The position numbers and the translations under genes are program-made. From positions 1 through 64,000 of the forward strand of contig DASXKV010000001.1 of NCBI GenBank assembly GCA_036496605.1: a DNA stretch of 64,000 bases. Direction: 5' to 3'. Of this stretch, positions 35,725 through 44,733 are shown piece by piece. Position 1 is the stretch's first letter, and each line of letters begins with the position of its first letter. The stretch comes from Gemmatimonadaceae bacterium (GTDB taxonomy: Bacteria; Gemmatimonadota; Gemmatimonadetes; Gemmatimonadales; Gemmatimonadaceae). The notes under the pieces were generated by a model. It saw only the letters and a list, made by a program, of their open reading frames with translations, was not told the DNA's origin and did no database searches.

Positions 35725-38301
35725 TTACGCCGCGAGCGCCTCTCGCACCTTCCGAATCAGCGTCTCGAACGTGAAGGGCTTGTCGAGGAAGATCGAGCCC
35801 GGTTCCATGACGCTCTGCCGTAGCACCGCATCTTCGGTGTAGCCGGACATGAAGAGCACACGCGACGTGGGACTCACGATGCGCAGCCGCGACGCGAGCT
35901 CGCGACCACCCATTTCCGGCATCACGAGATCGGTGAGAACGAGGGCGATGGGCTCCTGGCGGCGCTCCATGACCCGCAGCGCCTCGACGCCGTTCGACGC
36001 CTCGACCACGGTGTATCCGTTGCGCTCGAGAATCCGCTTGGCGATGCGACGCACGTTCGGCTCGTCTTCGACAAGGAGAATTCTATCCGGACCGCCCGGG
36101 AGCTGCGGCATCACCTCGCGATCGACTTCGGCGGCGTTAGGCGTTCCAGAGACGGCCGGCAGGTAAACCTTGAACGTCGTGCCGCGCTCGATCTCGCTGT
36201 AAACCCACACGTAACCGCCGGACTGCTTCACGATGCCGTACACGGTCGAGAGGCCCAACCCAGTGCCCTGACCGACGGGCTTCGTCGTGAAGAAGGGCTC
36301 GAAGATGTGGGCCTGCGTTGACTTGTCCATTCCCTTGCCGGTATCGCTGACCGACAACAGCACGTACGGTCCGGGCGCGGCGTTCGCGTGCATAGGCCCG
36401 TAGCCTTCGCCGAGCATGACGTTGGAGGTCTGGAGCGAGATGCGGCCGCCGCGCGTCATCGAGTCGCGGGCATTCACGACGAGATTCACGATCACTTGCT
36501 CGAGCTGGCCGGCGTCCGCGTTCACGAGCGCCAGCTGTGGATCGAAGTGCGTCACGAGTTGGATGTCCTCGCGTAGCAGGCGCCGCAGCATCTTTTCGAG
36601 ATTACCCGTGAGCGCATTCAGATCGAGCACATTTGGCTGCAGCACTTGCCGGCGGCTGAACGCCAGCAGCTGCCGTGTGAGGCTCGATGCGCGATTGGCG
36701 GCATTGAGTATTTCCTGAACGTCGGTCGCGTGCGGACTCTCGCGTGGAAGGTCGGCCATGACCATCGCGCCGTAGCTCGTGATGACGGTCAGAAGGTTGT
36801 TGAAGTCGTGGGCGATGCCACCGGCGAGCTGGCCGACTGCTTCCATTTTCTGCGCCTGCTGCAGCTGAGCCTCGAGGCCACGACGCTCGGTAGTCTCGGC
36901 CACGAACATTCCGACGCCGATCGGCGGTCCCTCGGCCACGACGACAGGGAAAAAGCTCGCCCGCAGCTGCCGATCGTTCCCGCCGTTGCGATCGGGGCCG
37001 CGCACCAGCTCGACGTCAACGATCGCCTTCCGCTCGTCGAGCACTCGATGGAGGAGCTGCTCGCGGTCTTCGCCAAGCTCGGGCTGGAATTCGCTCGCGG
37101 GCCGCCCCAGGTGCGCGGTGCATGTTTGTCCGTTGAGCTGCGCGAGCGCTTCATTGACGCGGAGATAGCGGAGCTCCCGGTCGAGAAGAGCGAAGCCAAT
37201 TGGCGCGCTGGCGAGTACGACGTCCAGCAACGTGAGCGTATTCTCCCGTTCGCGCGCGGCCGCCTCCACCTTGTCCGCCATCGCATCGAACGAGGTCGCC
37301 AGGAGCCCGAGCTCATTCTGAGCCGTTACGCTCGTTCGTCGGGAGTAATCGCCTTCGGCGATGCCCTGCGCTGCGCGCGCGATGTCATCGAGCGGTCGCG
37401 TGATCGAGCGACTCATCGCCCATGCAGCGAGGGAGCCCAGAGCGATCATGAGAAGCGCGATGGCGAGCGCACCGTAAATGAATTGCCGCGCGGGCGCGAT
37501 GGCGATGTGCCGCGGAATCTCGATGGTGACGAGCCAGGGTGTCGAGGCGACTGCACCCGTCGCGCCGAGCTGAATCGATTGGCCACGCCGATATTCACTC
37601 GGCTCGTCTCGCAGCGTGGCATTAGGCGGCGCCGCCACCTCGCCGGAGAGATCCGTCCAGAGGCTGCCGTCTGCATTGCCAAGGAGGAATGAGGCGCCAG
37701 AGCCGATGATGTCGCGAACGAACTGCAGCGACTGTCCGGTGCCGAGCCGTCGCGACTCGACGAAGTAGCCAACCGTTGCCGTTCCGGCCAGGACCGGCGC
37801 GACGACGTCGTAGACGACGAGGTGTTGCTGAATACGCAGAGGACCGACCCAGGCGCGAAGGTTCGTCCCGGTGAGCGAATCTGATGGAGCAAGCTCGGGC
37901 AAGCTCGATCGTCCCGCATCATTCGGCTGTACTGTGAAACGGAGGCCTTCTCTCGACCACAGGGAGCGGGAGAGGACCTGCGGCATTCGCGCGAGGTCCG
38001 CGCGCAGAAAACGATCGACGTTGGCCCGATTCTGGGGCGTCTCGCGCCGTAGGAAGGCCACGACGTTCGAATCCGCAGCGAAGGTTCGCGCACCGTGCCG
38101 GAGCGTGAGCACCGACTCGTGCAGCATCCCCCCTACCTGCTGCACGGCGTTGGCGACGCGCTGTCCAGTAGCAGTGAGCATGGCGCGCTCGACCTCGTCG
38201 TAGCCGAAGCCGGAGAGAATGGCGACGACGACGACCACGAGCGCGGAGATGAAGATGGGCAGCTTGCGACGAAGCGGCTGCTGCGAGAAGAAAGACGGCA
38301 C
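35725..38301 (-). CDS. Hybrid sensor histidine kinase with C-terminal receiver
   Basis: An 858-aa membrane kinase. The first helix is about 12-30 and the extracytoplasmic dCache-like sensor about 40-270 ([40 protein letters not shown]). The second helix is about 275-297, then HAMP (about 297-350), PAS (about 365-480), HisKA with [20 protein letters not shown] (His about 500), and HATPase_c ([32 protein letters not shown]). A receiver domain at about 740-858 has Asp in [13 protein letters not shown]. The H-box-then-receiver order predicts internal phosphotransfer. The output partner is not next to it. The minus strand is convergent with the M56 gene. Confidence 0.9.
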   Translation of the reverse strand: MPSFFSQQPLRRKLPIFISALVVVVVAILSGFGYDEVERAMLTATGQRVANAVQQVGGMLHESVLTLRHGARTFAADSNVVAFLRRETPQNRANVDRFLRADLARMPQVLSRSLWSREGLRFTVQPNDAGRSSLPELAPSDSLTGTNLRAWVGPLRIQQHLVVYDVVAPVLAGTATVGYFVESRRLGTGQSLQFVRDIIGSGASFLLGNADGSLWTDLSGEVAAPPNATLRDEPSEYRRGQSIQLGATGAVASTPWLVTIEIPRHIAIAPARQFIYGALAIALLMIALGSLAAWAMSRSITRPLDDIARAAQGIAEGDYSRRTSVTAQNELGLLATSFDAMADKVEAAARERENTLTLLDVVLASAPIGFALLDRELRYLRVNEALAQLNGQTCTAHLGRPASEFQPELGEDREQLLHRVLDERKAIVDVELVRGPDRNGGNDRQLRASFFPVVVAEGPPIGVGMFVAETTERRGLEAQLQQAQKMEAVGQLAGGIAHDFNNLLTVITSYGAMVMADLPRESPHATDVQEILNAANRASSLTRQLLAFSRRQVLQPNVLDLNALTGNLEKMLRRLLREDIQLVTHFDPQLALVNADAGQLEQVIVNLVVNARDSMTRGGRISLQTSNVMLGEGYGPMHANAAPGPYVLLSVSDTGKGMDKSTQAHIFEPFFTTKPVGQGTGLGLSTVYGIVKQSGGYVWVYSEIERGTTFKVYLPAVSGTPNAAEVDREVMPQLPGGPDRILLVEDEPNVRRIAKRILERNGYTVVEASNGVEALRVMERRQEPIALVLTDLVMPEMGGRELASRLRIVSPTSRVLFMSGYTEDAVLRQSVMEPGSIFLDKPFTFETLIRKVREALAA

Positions 38302-38460
38302 GATACAGGTTCTTGAGCTGCCGAATCGCGGCGGTTACACGACTCCTAAACGACTACCGAGCCGGGGGTACAGTCACGACGTCGATGCGTGAAGGCAAAA
38401 CGGTTCGGGCTGCAAAGAAATGATGACGTGCGTGCCGCGCGCCTTCGCTACGGTGCCTGC

Positions 38461-40008
38461 GTGCTGGCCACCATTCGCTCCGCCGGGGTCATTGGCATCG
38501 ATGCTTACGACGTCTCCGTCGAGGTCGACTGCGCACGCGGTCTGCCGCAATTCGCGATCGTCGGGTTGCCGGCGGGGTCGGTGAAGGAGAGCCGAGAGCG
38601 GGTCTCCGCGGCCATCGTGAATTCCGGGTTTCTGCTCCCAGCGCGACGGACGACGGTGAACCTCGCGCCCGCGGACCGGCGGAAAGACGGCACGGGTTTC
38701 GACCTCCCGATCGCATTAGGAGTGCTCGTAGCAACGGGACAGCTCCTCCCCGAAAGCGTCGCCGGCATCGCCGCGATTGGCGAGCTGGCCCTCGATGGCG
38801 CAATCCGACCCGTGCGCGGTGTACTGCCGATTGCGCGGCGCGTTGCCCATGAGCGCAAGACCACGCTCGTGGTGCCGCGAGGGAACGTTCGAGAGGCGCA
38901 GCTCGTGAGCGACGCCCGCCTCGCCGCTCCACCAACGCTGGGCGAGCTGGTGCTGCAACTGCGCCACCGCCGCCTCGAGACGCCCGATCCGGTGCCTAAC
39001 GAATCGGTGACTGTCGCCGACATACCCGACCTCTGCGAGGTCATCGGTCAGGAAGCGGCGAAGCGCGCGCTCGAAATCGCGGCCGCAGGCGATCATGGTC
39101 TCCTTCTCATCGGTCCGCCCGGAGCAGGGAAGACGATGCTGGCGCGCTGCATGCCGGGACTTCTCCCTGCGCTCAGCGGCAGCGAGGCACTGGAGGTGAT
39201 TGCCGTGCACTCAGTCGCCGGACTCCTTCTGCCGGAGCGCGCGCCCTCCGTCGTACGGCCATTTCGCGCGCCGCACCACACGATCTCGACAGCGGGCCTG
39301 GTCGGCGGCAGCTCACCGCCGCGGCCCGGAGAAGTCTCGCTCGCCCACCTCGGCGTGCTCTTTCTCGACGAGATGCTGGAGTTTCCGCGACACACACTCG
39401 ACGCGCTGCGGCAGCCTCTCGAGGATGGACATGTCGTGATCGCTCGGGCGGCGGGGAGTGTGCGCTATCCCGCGCGATTCACCTTGATTGGAGCGATGAA
39501 CCCCTGTCCCTGCGGCCGCGCCGGCGACCCGTTGCACCGTTGCACCTGCGCCGCCGCCGACGTCGTTCGCTACCGCGCCCGACTCTCCGGACCGCTCATC
39601 GATCGCATCGATCTGAACGTGAACGTGAAAGCCGTTCCCGTTAGGCAGCTCGCTGCCCGCGACGAGCGCGAAGGGACGCTCGCGGCGCGAGCGCGCGTCG
39701 AACGAGCGCGCGCCCGTCAGCGGACGCGCTACGCGCCGCTGGGATGGCCGCAAGCCAACGGGCGAGCGCCTGGCCGCTGGCTCCAGAGCTCGACGCCAAT
39801 AGAACCGGATGCAAGAGAGCTACTGGCAACGGCCGCCGAGCGGCTCGGACTATCGGCGCGCGCCTTTCACCGCGTGTTGCGCGTCGCGCGAACGATCGCG
39901 GACCTCGACGAGGACGATGTCACTCAGCCCGCGCACGTCGCCGAAGCGCTGCGCTTTCGCCCCGTGTCGTCGCGGGAGCTCGACGAGCCCTCCGCGCGAT
40001 CGGCCTAG
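38461..40008 (+). CDS. comM: ComM/YifB-family Mg-chelatase-like AAA protein
   Basis: A 515-aa AAA+ protein of the YifB/ComM family. The N-terminal Lon-like/ChlI domain (about 1-165) starts LATIRSAGVIGIDAYDVSVE. The AAA domain (about 190-390) has Walker A GPPGAGKTM, Walker B VLFLDEML, and the CPCGRAGDPLHRCTC Cys cluster typical of the family. The C-terminal helical domain follows. In Vibrio and Haemophilus ComM is a hexameric helicase that extends branch migration during natural transformation; in other species its role is unknown. GTG 38461 is chosen because family members start here. Octamer copies are at 38994 and 39639. It ends convergently with the M28 peptidase gene (4-bp overlap). Confidence 0.9.
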   Translation: MLATIRSAGVIGIDAYDVSVEVDCARGLPQFAIVGLPAGSVKESRERVSAAIVNSGFLLPARRTTVNLAPADRRKDGTGFDLPIALGVLVATGQLLPESVAGIAAIGELALDGAIRPVRGVLPIARRVAHERKTTLVVPRGNVREAQLVSDARLAAPPTLGELVLQLRHRRLETPDPVPNESVTVADIPDLCEVIGQEAAKRALEIAAAGDHGLLLIGPPGAGKTMLARCMPGLLPALSGSEALEVIAVHSVAGLLLPERAPSVVRPFRAPHHTISTAGLVGGSSPPRPGEVSLAHLGVLFLDEMLEFPRHTLDALRQPLEDGHVVIARAAGSVRYPARFTLIGAMNPCPCGRAGDPLHRCTCAAADVVRYRARLSGPLIDRIDLNVNVKAVPVRQLAARDEREGTLAARARVERARARQRTRYAPLGWPQANGRAPGRWLQSSTPIEPDARELLATAAERLGLSARAFHRVLRVARTIADLDEDDVTQPAHVAEALRFRPVSSRELDEPSARSA

Positions 40009-41591
40009 CGCGGGCGCTGCGTGGCGGCCCAGCTTCGGGGTGCCTCGTCGCATTTCGGCACTCGCAGCGGTTGGCCGGTGCTCGGGTCGGTCGGCGGAAC
40101 ACGGCGAGTTCGCGAGACGGTCGTCGGATCCTCTGCGGCCTGATACGCGAACATCGCGACGAGCGTCGCGTTTCGCTTCACCTCGTCGAAGTCGACCTTG
40201 TCGTAGGTGTCGCGGTTGGTGTGCCACGTGTAGTCGGTGTACGACCAATCCGAGGACGTGAGGAAGAACGCCGGCGCATCGCGGCAATCGAAGGCGTCAC
40301 TGTCGGTGCTCTCGTTGTGCGCGACGCCTGGCAGCATGAGCGTGACGTTGCGAGTGAGATCCGCCGGCATGCGCGCCATCCACCGCGCGAGGAAAGACGC
40401 CCCGTCCACGAAGCCATTCGTCTGCACGGTGTCGATCTCACCCGTGCCATTATCCTGATTGAAGAGTGCCTGAAGTCCCTTCACGATGTCGGCGTGATCC
40501 GTGGCGAAGGCCGAGGAGCCGATATCACCCTCTTCCTCGCCGCTCCAGTGGCCGACGAGAATCGTGCGCCGTGGGCGTGGATACGCCGTCTTGAGAATGC
40601 GCATCGCCTCGAGCATGGTGATGGTGCCGGTGCCGTTGTCCGTTGCGCCGCTGCCCGCGTCCCATGAATCGAGGTGCGCCGACAGCATGACGTATTCGTT
40701 AGGCACCGTGCCCTCGATGCGCGCGATGGTGTTGAATACGGGGGATTCAGCGGAAGCAAGATGCGACTCGGCAACGGCATGCACGCGAGGATGCTGGCCA
40801 TTCTCGGCGAGCCGCGCGAGGAGGCTGTAGTCCTCACAGGAGACGTCAAACGATGGAACGGTTTGCACCCGCGCCGACTGGATCTTGTCGACGCCCCAGC
40901 CACGCGACCACGAGTTCGTGAGAACGCCCGCGACGCCTGCGTGCTCGAGCATCGTCAGAATCGAGCGCGGATTCACGTGCGCCGCGGAGAAACGGGCCGC
41001 CCACGCGGCGCCGGCACTGTCCCGCAGCGCGCGAGCGTGGTGATACACGCCCGAATCTGCCCAGAAGTGAATATCCGAGTCCGGCCGACAGGTTGGTTGC
41101 GGCATCGACGCGAGCACCAGCTTCCCTCGCACGCCGGCAAGCCATCTGGTGAAGCCGCTGTCATTCTCAGCGGCGCGCGGGATGATCACCACATCCGACG
41201 TCACGCCGTTCGGTGGTGTCGCGGCGCTCCAGGCATGCATCGTCGCCTCGAGCACGCGCGTGCGCGGCGCCACGAGCGTGAGGCTGCTCGCACCGCGGGT
41301 CCAGTCGCGCCAGGTTCCGTACTGCTCGTTCTTCGCGTCGATTCCCCATGATTTGTATGTGCGCAGCAACCAGTCGTTCGCGGCGCGATTCGCGGGTGAG
41401 CCCGTGAGACGGGGACCGATGGAGTCCATCAACACCTGGGCGAGCCGGCTCGCCTGGGAGCGATGCATGCCTTCGTCGTAGATCCGCTGGACGACGGGAT
41501 CACCAGTCGGGTTGTCCTGCGCCAGCACCGCGCGCGTAGGGAGAAACAGCGCGAGTGTAACAACAGTCGAGAATCGGAGGGGTTGTCGCAT
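40005..41591 (-). CDS. Secreted M28-family metallopeptidase
   Basis: A 528-aa exported zinc peptidase. The signal peptide is residues 1-24 (MRQPLRFSTVVTLALFLPTRA). A PA-like inserted domain lies about 130-260. The M28 domain, about 285-480, has zinc ligands fitting LSAHLDSWDAGSGATDNGTG (His and Asp), SGEEEGDIGSSAF (Glu-Glu), and a late His in YTWHTNRDTYDKVDF. Members are aminopeptidases or carboxypeptidases active in the periplasm or outside the cell. Length is normal for the carboxypeptidase Q-like group. One octamer copy is at 40697. The start is divergent from the methyltransferase gene, with 105 bp between. Confidence 0.87.
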   Translation of the reverse strand: MRQPLRFSTVVTLALFLPTRAVLAQDNPTGDPVVQRIYDEGMHRSQASRLAQVLMDSIGPRLTGSPANRAANDWLLRTYKSWGIDAKNEQYGTWRDWTRGASSLTLVAPRTRVLEATMHAWSAATPPNGVTSDVVIIPRAAENDSGFTRWLAGVRGKLVLASMPQPTCRPDSDIHFWADSGVYHHARALRDSAGAAWAARFSAAHVNPRSILTMLEHAGVAGVLTNSWSRGWGVDKIQSARVQTVPSFDVSCEDYSLLARLAENGQHPRVHAVAESHLASAESPVFNTIARIEGTVPNEYVMLSAHLDSWDAGSGATDNGTGTITMLEAMRILKTAYPRPRRTILVGHWSGEEEGDIGSSAFATDHADIVKGLQALFNQDNGTGEIDTVQTNGFVDGASFLARWMARMPADLTRNVTLMLPGVAHNESTDSDAFDCRDAPAFFLTSSDWSYTDYTWHTNRDTYDKVDFDEVKRNATLVAMFAYQAAEDPTTVSRTRRVPPTDPSTGQPLRVPKCDEAPRSWAATQRPR

Positions 41592-41696
41592 GCACCGACG
41601 TTACCCGGCGAAGATCACTTCTCGCCAGTGGCGCAGACCGATCGCGCGGGACTTCTGCATCGGAGCTACTTTCTTCGCCCCGAATGGTGCGAACCC

Positions 41697-42218
41697 ATGA
41701 CCTCCGAGTCAGAGGATTCCCGTAAGACGTCTCGCGTCGCTCTTCGTGCGGCGATCTTCATCGTACTGATGCCGGGCGCGATCGGAGGATGGATTCCGTA
41801 TCTCATCGCTGGCGGCCATTCCCGAATTCCGGTGTGGACGGCGGACCGAGTGCTCGGCGTCGTGCTTTTCGTTGTCGGTTGGTCGATTCTTCTGTGGTGC
41901 ACGTTCGAGTTCGTTCAACGCGGACGCGGAACGCCGTCGCCGAACAGCGCTCCGGTGGAGTTGGTGACGACCGGACTCTTTTGCTTCGTTCGGAACCCGA
42001 TGTACGTCGGCGTCGTGACGGCCATCTCCGGCATCGCGCTCGCGAGGCATTCCTGGAGCGCCGGCGTCTACGGAGCGACGGTCGCCGTGGCCTTCCATCT
42101 GCGGGTCGTCCTGTACGAGGAGCCCCGCCTAACGCGCGAGTTCGGCGACGCATACCTGACCTACCGGGAACGCGTAAACCGGTGGATTCCCGGCCCTGGA
42201 AGTCGAAACCCCTCCTGA
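41697..42218 (+). CDS. Isoprenylcysteine carboxyl methyltransferase-family membrane protein
   Basis: A 173-aa integral membrane protein with four or five helices (about 18-38, 50-72, 95-118, 120-140). The hallmark of the ICMT/phospholipid methyltransferase group is present: TTGLFCFVRNPMYVGVVTAI, then the C-terminal YEEPRLTREFGDAYLTYRER. Members methylate lipids, isoprenylcysteine-like or other small acceptors using SAM; the bacterial substrate is unknown. ATG 41697 is used rather than the long upstream frame from 41463, which reads across the divergent peptidase start. One octamer copy is at 42127, coding R-L-T with the codon CTA. Confidence 0.8.
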   Translation: MTSESEDSRKTSRVALRAAIFIVLMPGAIGGWIPYLIAGGHSRIPVWTADRVLGVVLFVVGWSILLWCTFEFVQRGRGTPSPNSAPVELVTTGLFCFVRNPMYVGVVTAISGIALARHSWSAGVYGATVAVAFHLRVVLYEEPRLTREFGDAYLTYRERVNRWIPGPGSRNPS

Positions 42219-42273
42219 GGCCGGCCGAAGGTGCGACCCTGCCAGGATTTTCGCGCGCCACTACGTTTCGAGG

Positions 42274-43164
42274 ATGCAGCCAGTAGAGCTAGGGTCAAAC
42301 GACGCCGAGCTTCGTGACAAGGAGCAGCGTCTCATCGAGTGGCTCCGTGCGCGCGGATCCGTTCTCATCGGATTCAGCGGCGGTGTGGACTCGGCATATC
42401 TCGCATGCGTTGCGGTTGACGCACTCGGGAGCGAGCGGACGCTGGCCGTCATCGGACGAAGCGCTTCGTACCCGGCAGCACAGTGGGCGGCCGCGCGCGA
42501 CGTGGCACGTCGATTTGGCGTCCCCATCCTCGAAGTCGACACCGACGAGCTGGCGGATCCACGCTACGCCGCGAATTCGACGAACCGATGCTACTTCTGC
42601 AAGAGCGAGCTCTGGTCACGGCTCGCGCCGATTGCGAGGGAGTACGCGCTCGCCTGCGTGATCGACGGCAGTAACGCCGACGATCTGGCCGACTACCGGC
42701 CGGGTTCGCGCGCCGCTGCGGAGTGGGCAGTCGCGTCGCCCCTTGCATCGTTAGGCTTCACGAAGAGCGACATTCGCGCGTTATCGCGACAACGAGGCAT
42801 ACCGACGTGGCGCCAACCGTCCGCGCCGTGTCTGTCGTCTCGCATCCCCTACGGTACGGCGGTGACTCGGGAGCGGCTCCGGCGTATCGAGTCGGCGGAG
42901 GCCGCGTTGCGGGCGCTCGGCATCGACGGCGACCTGCGGGTCCGGTTTCATGGTGAGCTGGCGCGAATCGAGCTCCCACCTAACGAGGTAGGTCATTGGC
43001 TCGTGCCGGAGGCGGCGGCGCGGATCCGCGACGCCGTTCTCGACGCGGGTTTCGCTCGCGTCACCGTCGACGTCCGTGGATTTCGGTCGGGATCGCTCAA
43101 CGTTCTCGGTGGCATCGTTGCCGACGCGGAGCCTAACGATTCACGTGAAGCTCCGGCCGCGTGA
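42274..43164 (+). CDS. larE: LarE-type ATP-dependent sacrificial sulfur transferase
   Basis: A 296-aa PP-loop ATPase. The motif SGGVDSAYLAC lies near residue 35-45. The Cys-containing stretch NSTNRCYFCKSELW (about 105-118) and APCLSSRIPYGT (about 187-198) match LarE, which gives up a cysteine sulfur to make the nickel-pincer cofactor of lactate racemase. Other LarE relatives serve different sulfur-insertion steps. larB, larC and larA are not present in the window, so the exact product is open. Octamer copies are at 42749 (TTA codon) and 43131. Its stop overlaps the next small gene (GTGA, 43161-43164), so translation is coupled. Confidence 0.85.
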   Translation: MQPVELGSNDAELRDKEQRLIEWLRARGSVLIGFSGGVDSAYLACVAVDALGSERTLAVIGRSASYPAAQWAAARDVARRFGVPILEVDTDELADPRYAANSTNRCYFCKSELWSRLAPIAREYALACVIDGSNADDLADYRPGSRAAAEWAVASPLASLGFTKSDIRALSRQRGIPTWRQPSAPCLSSRIPYGTAVTRERLRRIESAEAALRALGIDGDLRVRFHGELARIELPPNEVGHWLVPEAAARIRDAVLDAGFARVTVDVRGFRSGSLNVLGGIVADAEPNDSREAPAA

Positions 43165-43406
43165 CGACGCGCTCGCACGAAGGACTCGAGAACGCGCTGC
43201 GTGAGCTTGGACTCCGCTGTCGCGTCGAAACATTCGACGGCCTCGCCGTTGCGATCCCTGAGATGGGTGAGCGAAGCTTCGAGCGCGACGACATCCGGCG
43301 GCGCGCCATCGAGCTTGCCCGGTCTCACGGATTCTCACATCTCGCCGTAGAGTTGCGCAACTCCGAGCACGCCGACCCGAATCGTGCGCCTTTTTCTGGC
43401 GATTAA
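43161..43406 (+). CDS. Small hypothetical protein between larE and thpR, 81 aa
   Basis: I do not recognise this protein. It is 81 aa, hydrophilic, alpha/beta in look (LENALRELGLRCRVETFDGL, IRRRAIELARSHGFSHLAVE). The GTG start at 43161 overlaps the larE stop by 4 bp and the end overlaps the thpR start by 23 bp, so all three genes appear to be one translational unit. The overlap on both sides and the normal-looking codon use support it as a real gene. The C-terminal six residues run into the thpR start. Nothing suggests a specific function; it may assist LarE. Confidence 0.6.
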   Translation: MTTRSHEGLENALRELGLRCRVETFDGLAVAIPEMGERSFERDDIRRRAIELARSHGFSHLAVELRNSEHADPNRAPFSGD

Positions 43407-43947
43407 CTTCGCGCCCGAAGTCCGTCGAGCGATTGCCGAGGCGTCGGCGCCGCTTCGTGCCCTCGCGCCGGATCTCTCATGGATCAGGGAGCCGCAGCTC
43501 CATCTCACGGTCAAATTTCTCGGTGAACAGTCAGACGAACTGGCACCGCAGATCGCCGCGGCGTTGAATACGGTGGCCGCGCGTAATCGCGCCGTGGAGG
43601 TCGAAATCGGCGGAGTCGGCGCATTCCCGAACTTTCGACGTCCCCGCGTCGTATGGATCGGGGTGAGTCCGGAACCGAAGCTGGAGCTGCTTCACCATGA
43701 CGTCGAGTCGGCGTGCGAGTCTCTCGGACTGCCGCTCGATGGCAAGCCTTTTCGTCCACATCTCACGCTGGCGCGGGTGAAGCCTCGGGCGGCGAATCGC
43801 GAAGCGATGCGCAATCTGGCGCGCGCGGCGAAGACCGTTTCGTTTGTAGAGGAAGTTGTCATCACGTCGATCGACCTCATGGAGAGTGAGCTAACGACGG
43901 TGGGCTCGCGCTATCGCCTGCTCTCGTCGTCGCCACTGAAATACTGA
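43384..43947 (+). CDS. thpR: RNA 2',3'-cyclic phosphodiesterase
   Basis: A 187-aa 2H phosphoesterase of the LigT/ThpR type. The two H-x-T-x motifs are HLTVKFLG near residue 40 and HLTLARVK near 125, which form the active site on a bilobal fold. It hydrolyses 2',3'-cyclic phosphodiester ends of RNA or related nucleotides. The start is GTG 43384, inside the previous small gene. Length and motif spacing are typical. A membrane-anchored gene follows with a one-base overlap (43947). Confidence 0.88.
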   Translation: MRLFLAINFAPEVRRAIAEASAPLRALAPDLSWIREPQLHLTVKFLGEQSDELAPQIAAALNTVAARNRAVEVEIGGVGAFPNFRRPRVVWIGVSPEPKLELLHHDVESACESLGLPLDGKPFRPHLTLARVKPRAANREAMRNLARAAKTVSFVEEVVITSIDLMESELTTVGSRYRLLSSSPLKY

Positions 43948-44606
43948 TGCGAATGGGTTGCCTGTCGCGGTTGGGATGTCTCGCGCTCGTCGTTATCATC
44001 GCGCTGATCGCGTGGCTCACCAGCGATCGCTGGCTGCCCCGAATTACTGGCCACACGGCGACGTCCGCCGCATCAGGCCCGGTGTGGGAACCACTCACCG
44101 CACAAGGTGCCCAGCGAACGCGCCAGTTGTTGGCGCGACTGAGTCAGCCCACCGGTCCCGTGTTCGGGAATCTCTCCGGCGGCGATGTCGCGTCGTACGT
44201 CTACCAATCGCTATCCAAGCAGTTGCCACCATCGGCCGACAGCATCGAAGCGGCCGTCATCGGGGACCGGCTGTATATCCGGGCGTCGGTACAATTGCAG
44301 GATCTCGGTGGCACGTCCGTGCTTGGCCCACTCGCGGCGATGCTCGGCGACCGAGAGCGAATGCAGTTCGGCGGGACATTCCACGTGGTTCGGCCGCAGC
44401 TCGCCGAGTACGAGGTGAAAGACATCAGGATTCGTGATCTCAGCATTCCGACGACGATGATTCCGCGCGTGCTACGTCAGAGCGAACGCGGGTCCCGTCC
44501 AGAGGGACTCTCACCAGACGGGCTACCGATCGTGGTTCCGGCGTACCTGGGCGATGTACGGATCGCCAACGGCAGCGTGACGCTCTACAAGACGGTGCCG
44601 CAATGA
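43947..44606 (+). CDS. Hypothetical membrane-anchored protein, 219 aa
   Basis: An unrecognised 219-aa protein with a single N-terminal hydrophobic helix (about 5-25, CLSRLGCLALVVIIALIAWL) that may be an uncleaved anchor, and a soluble part with beta-rich pattern (SADSIEAAVIGDRLYIRASV, RMQFGGTFHVVRPQLAEYEV, GDVRIANGSVTLYKTV). The last part resembles the lipid-binding 'bridge' or DUF domains of some periplasmic anchors, but I would not assign a family. The ATG at 43947 shares its first base with the thpR stop, so it belongs to the larE-thpR unit. Confidence 0.65.
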   Translation: MRMGCLSRLGCLALVVIIALIAWLTSDRWLPRITGHTATSAASGPVWEPLTAQGAQRTRQLLARLSQPTGPVFGNLSGGDVASYVYQSLSKQLPPSADSIEAAVIGDRLYIRASVQLQDLGGTSVLGPLAAMLGDRERMQFGGTFHVVRPQLAEYEVKDIRIRDLSIPTTMIPRVLRQSERGSRPEGLSPDGLPIVVPAYLGDVRIANGSVTLYKTVPQ

Positions 44607-44733
44607 GACACGGGTGCCTTCTCGCGTTGCGCGTCCTTTACCGCCGCCTAGCTTTCCGCGGCAGCATGGACTCGTCTATGGAAAGCCGCGTGTGCCAACA
44701 GCACGCCGTCGGCGTCGCGTCGAGGAGCGTCTC

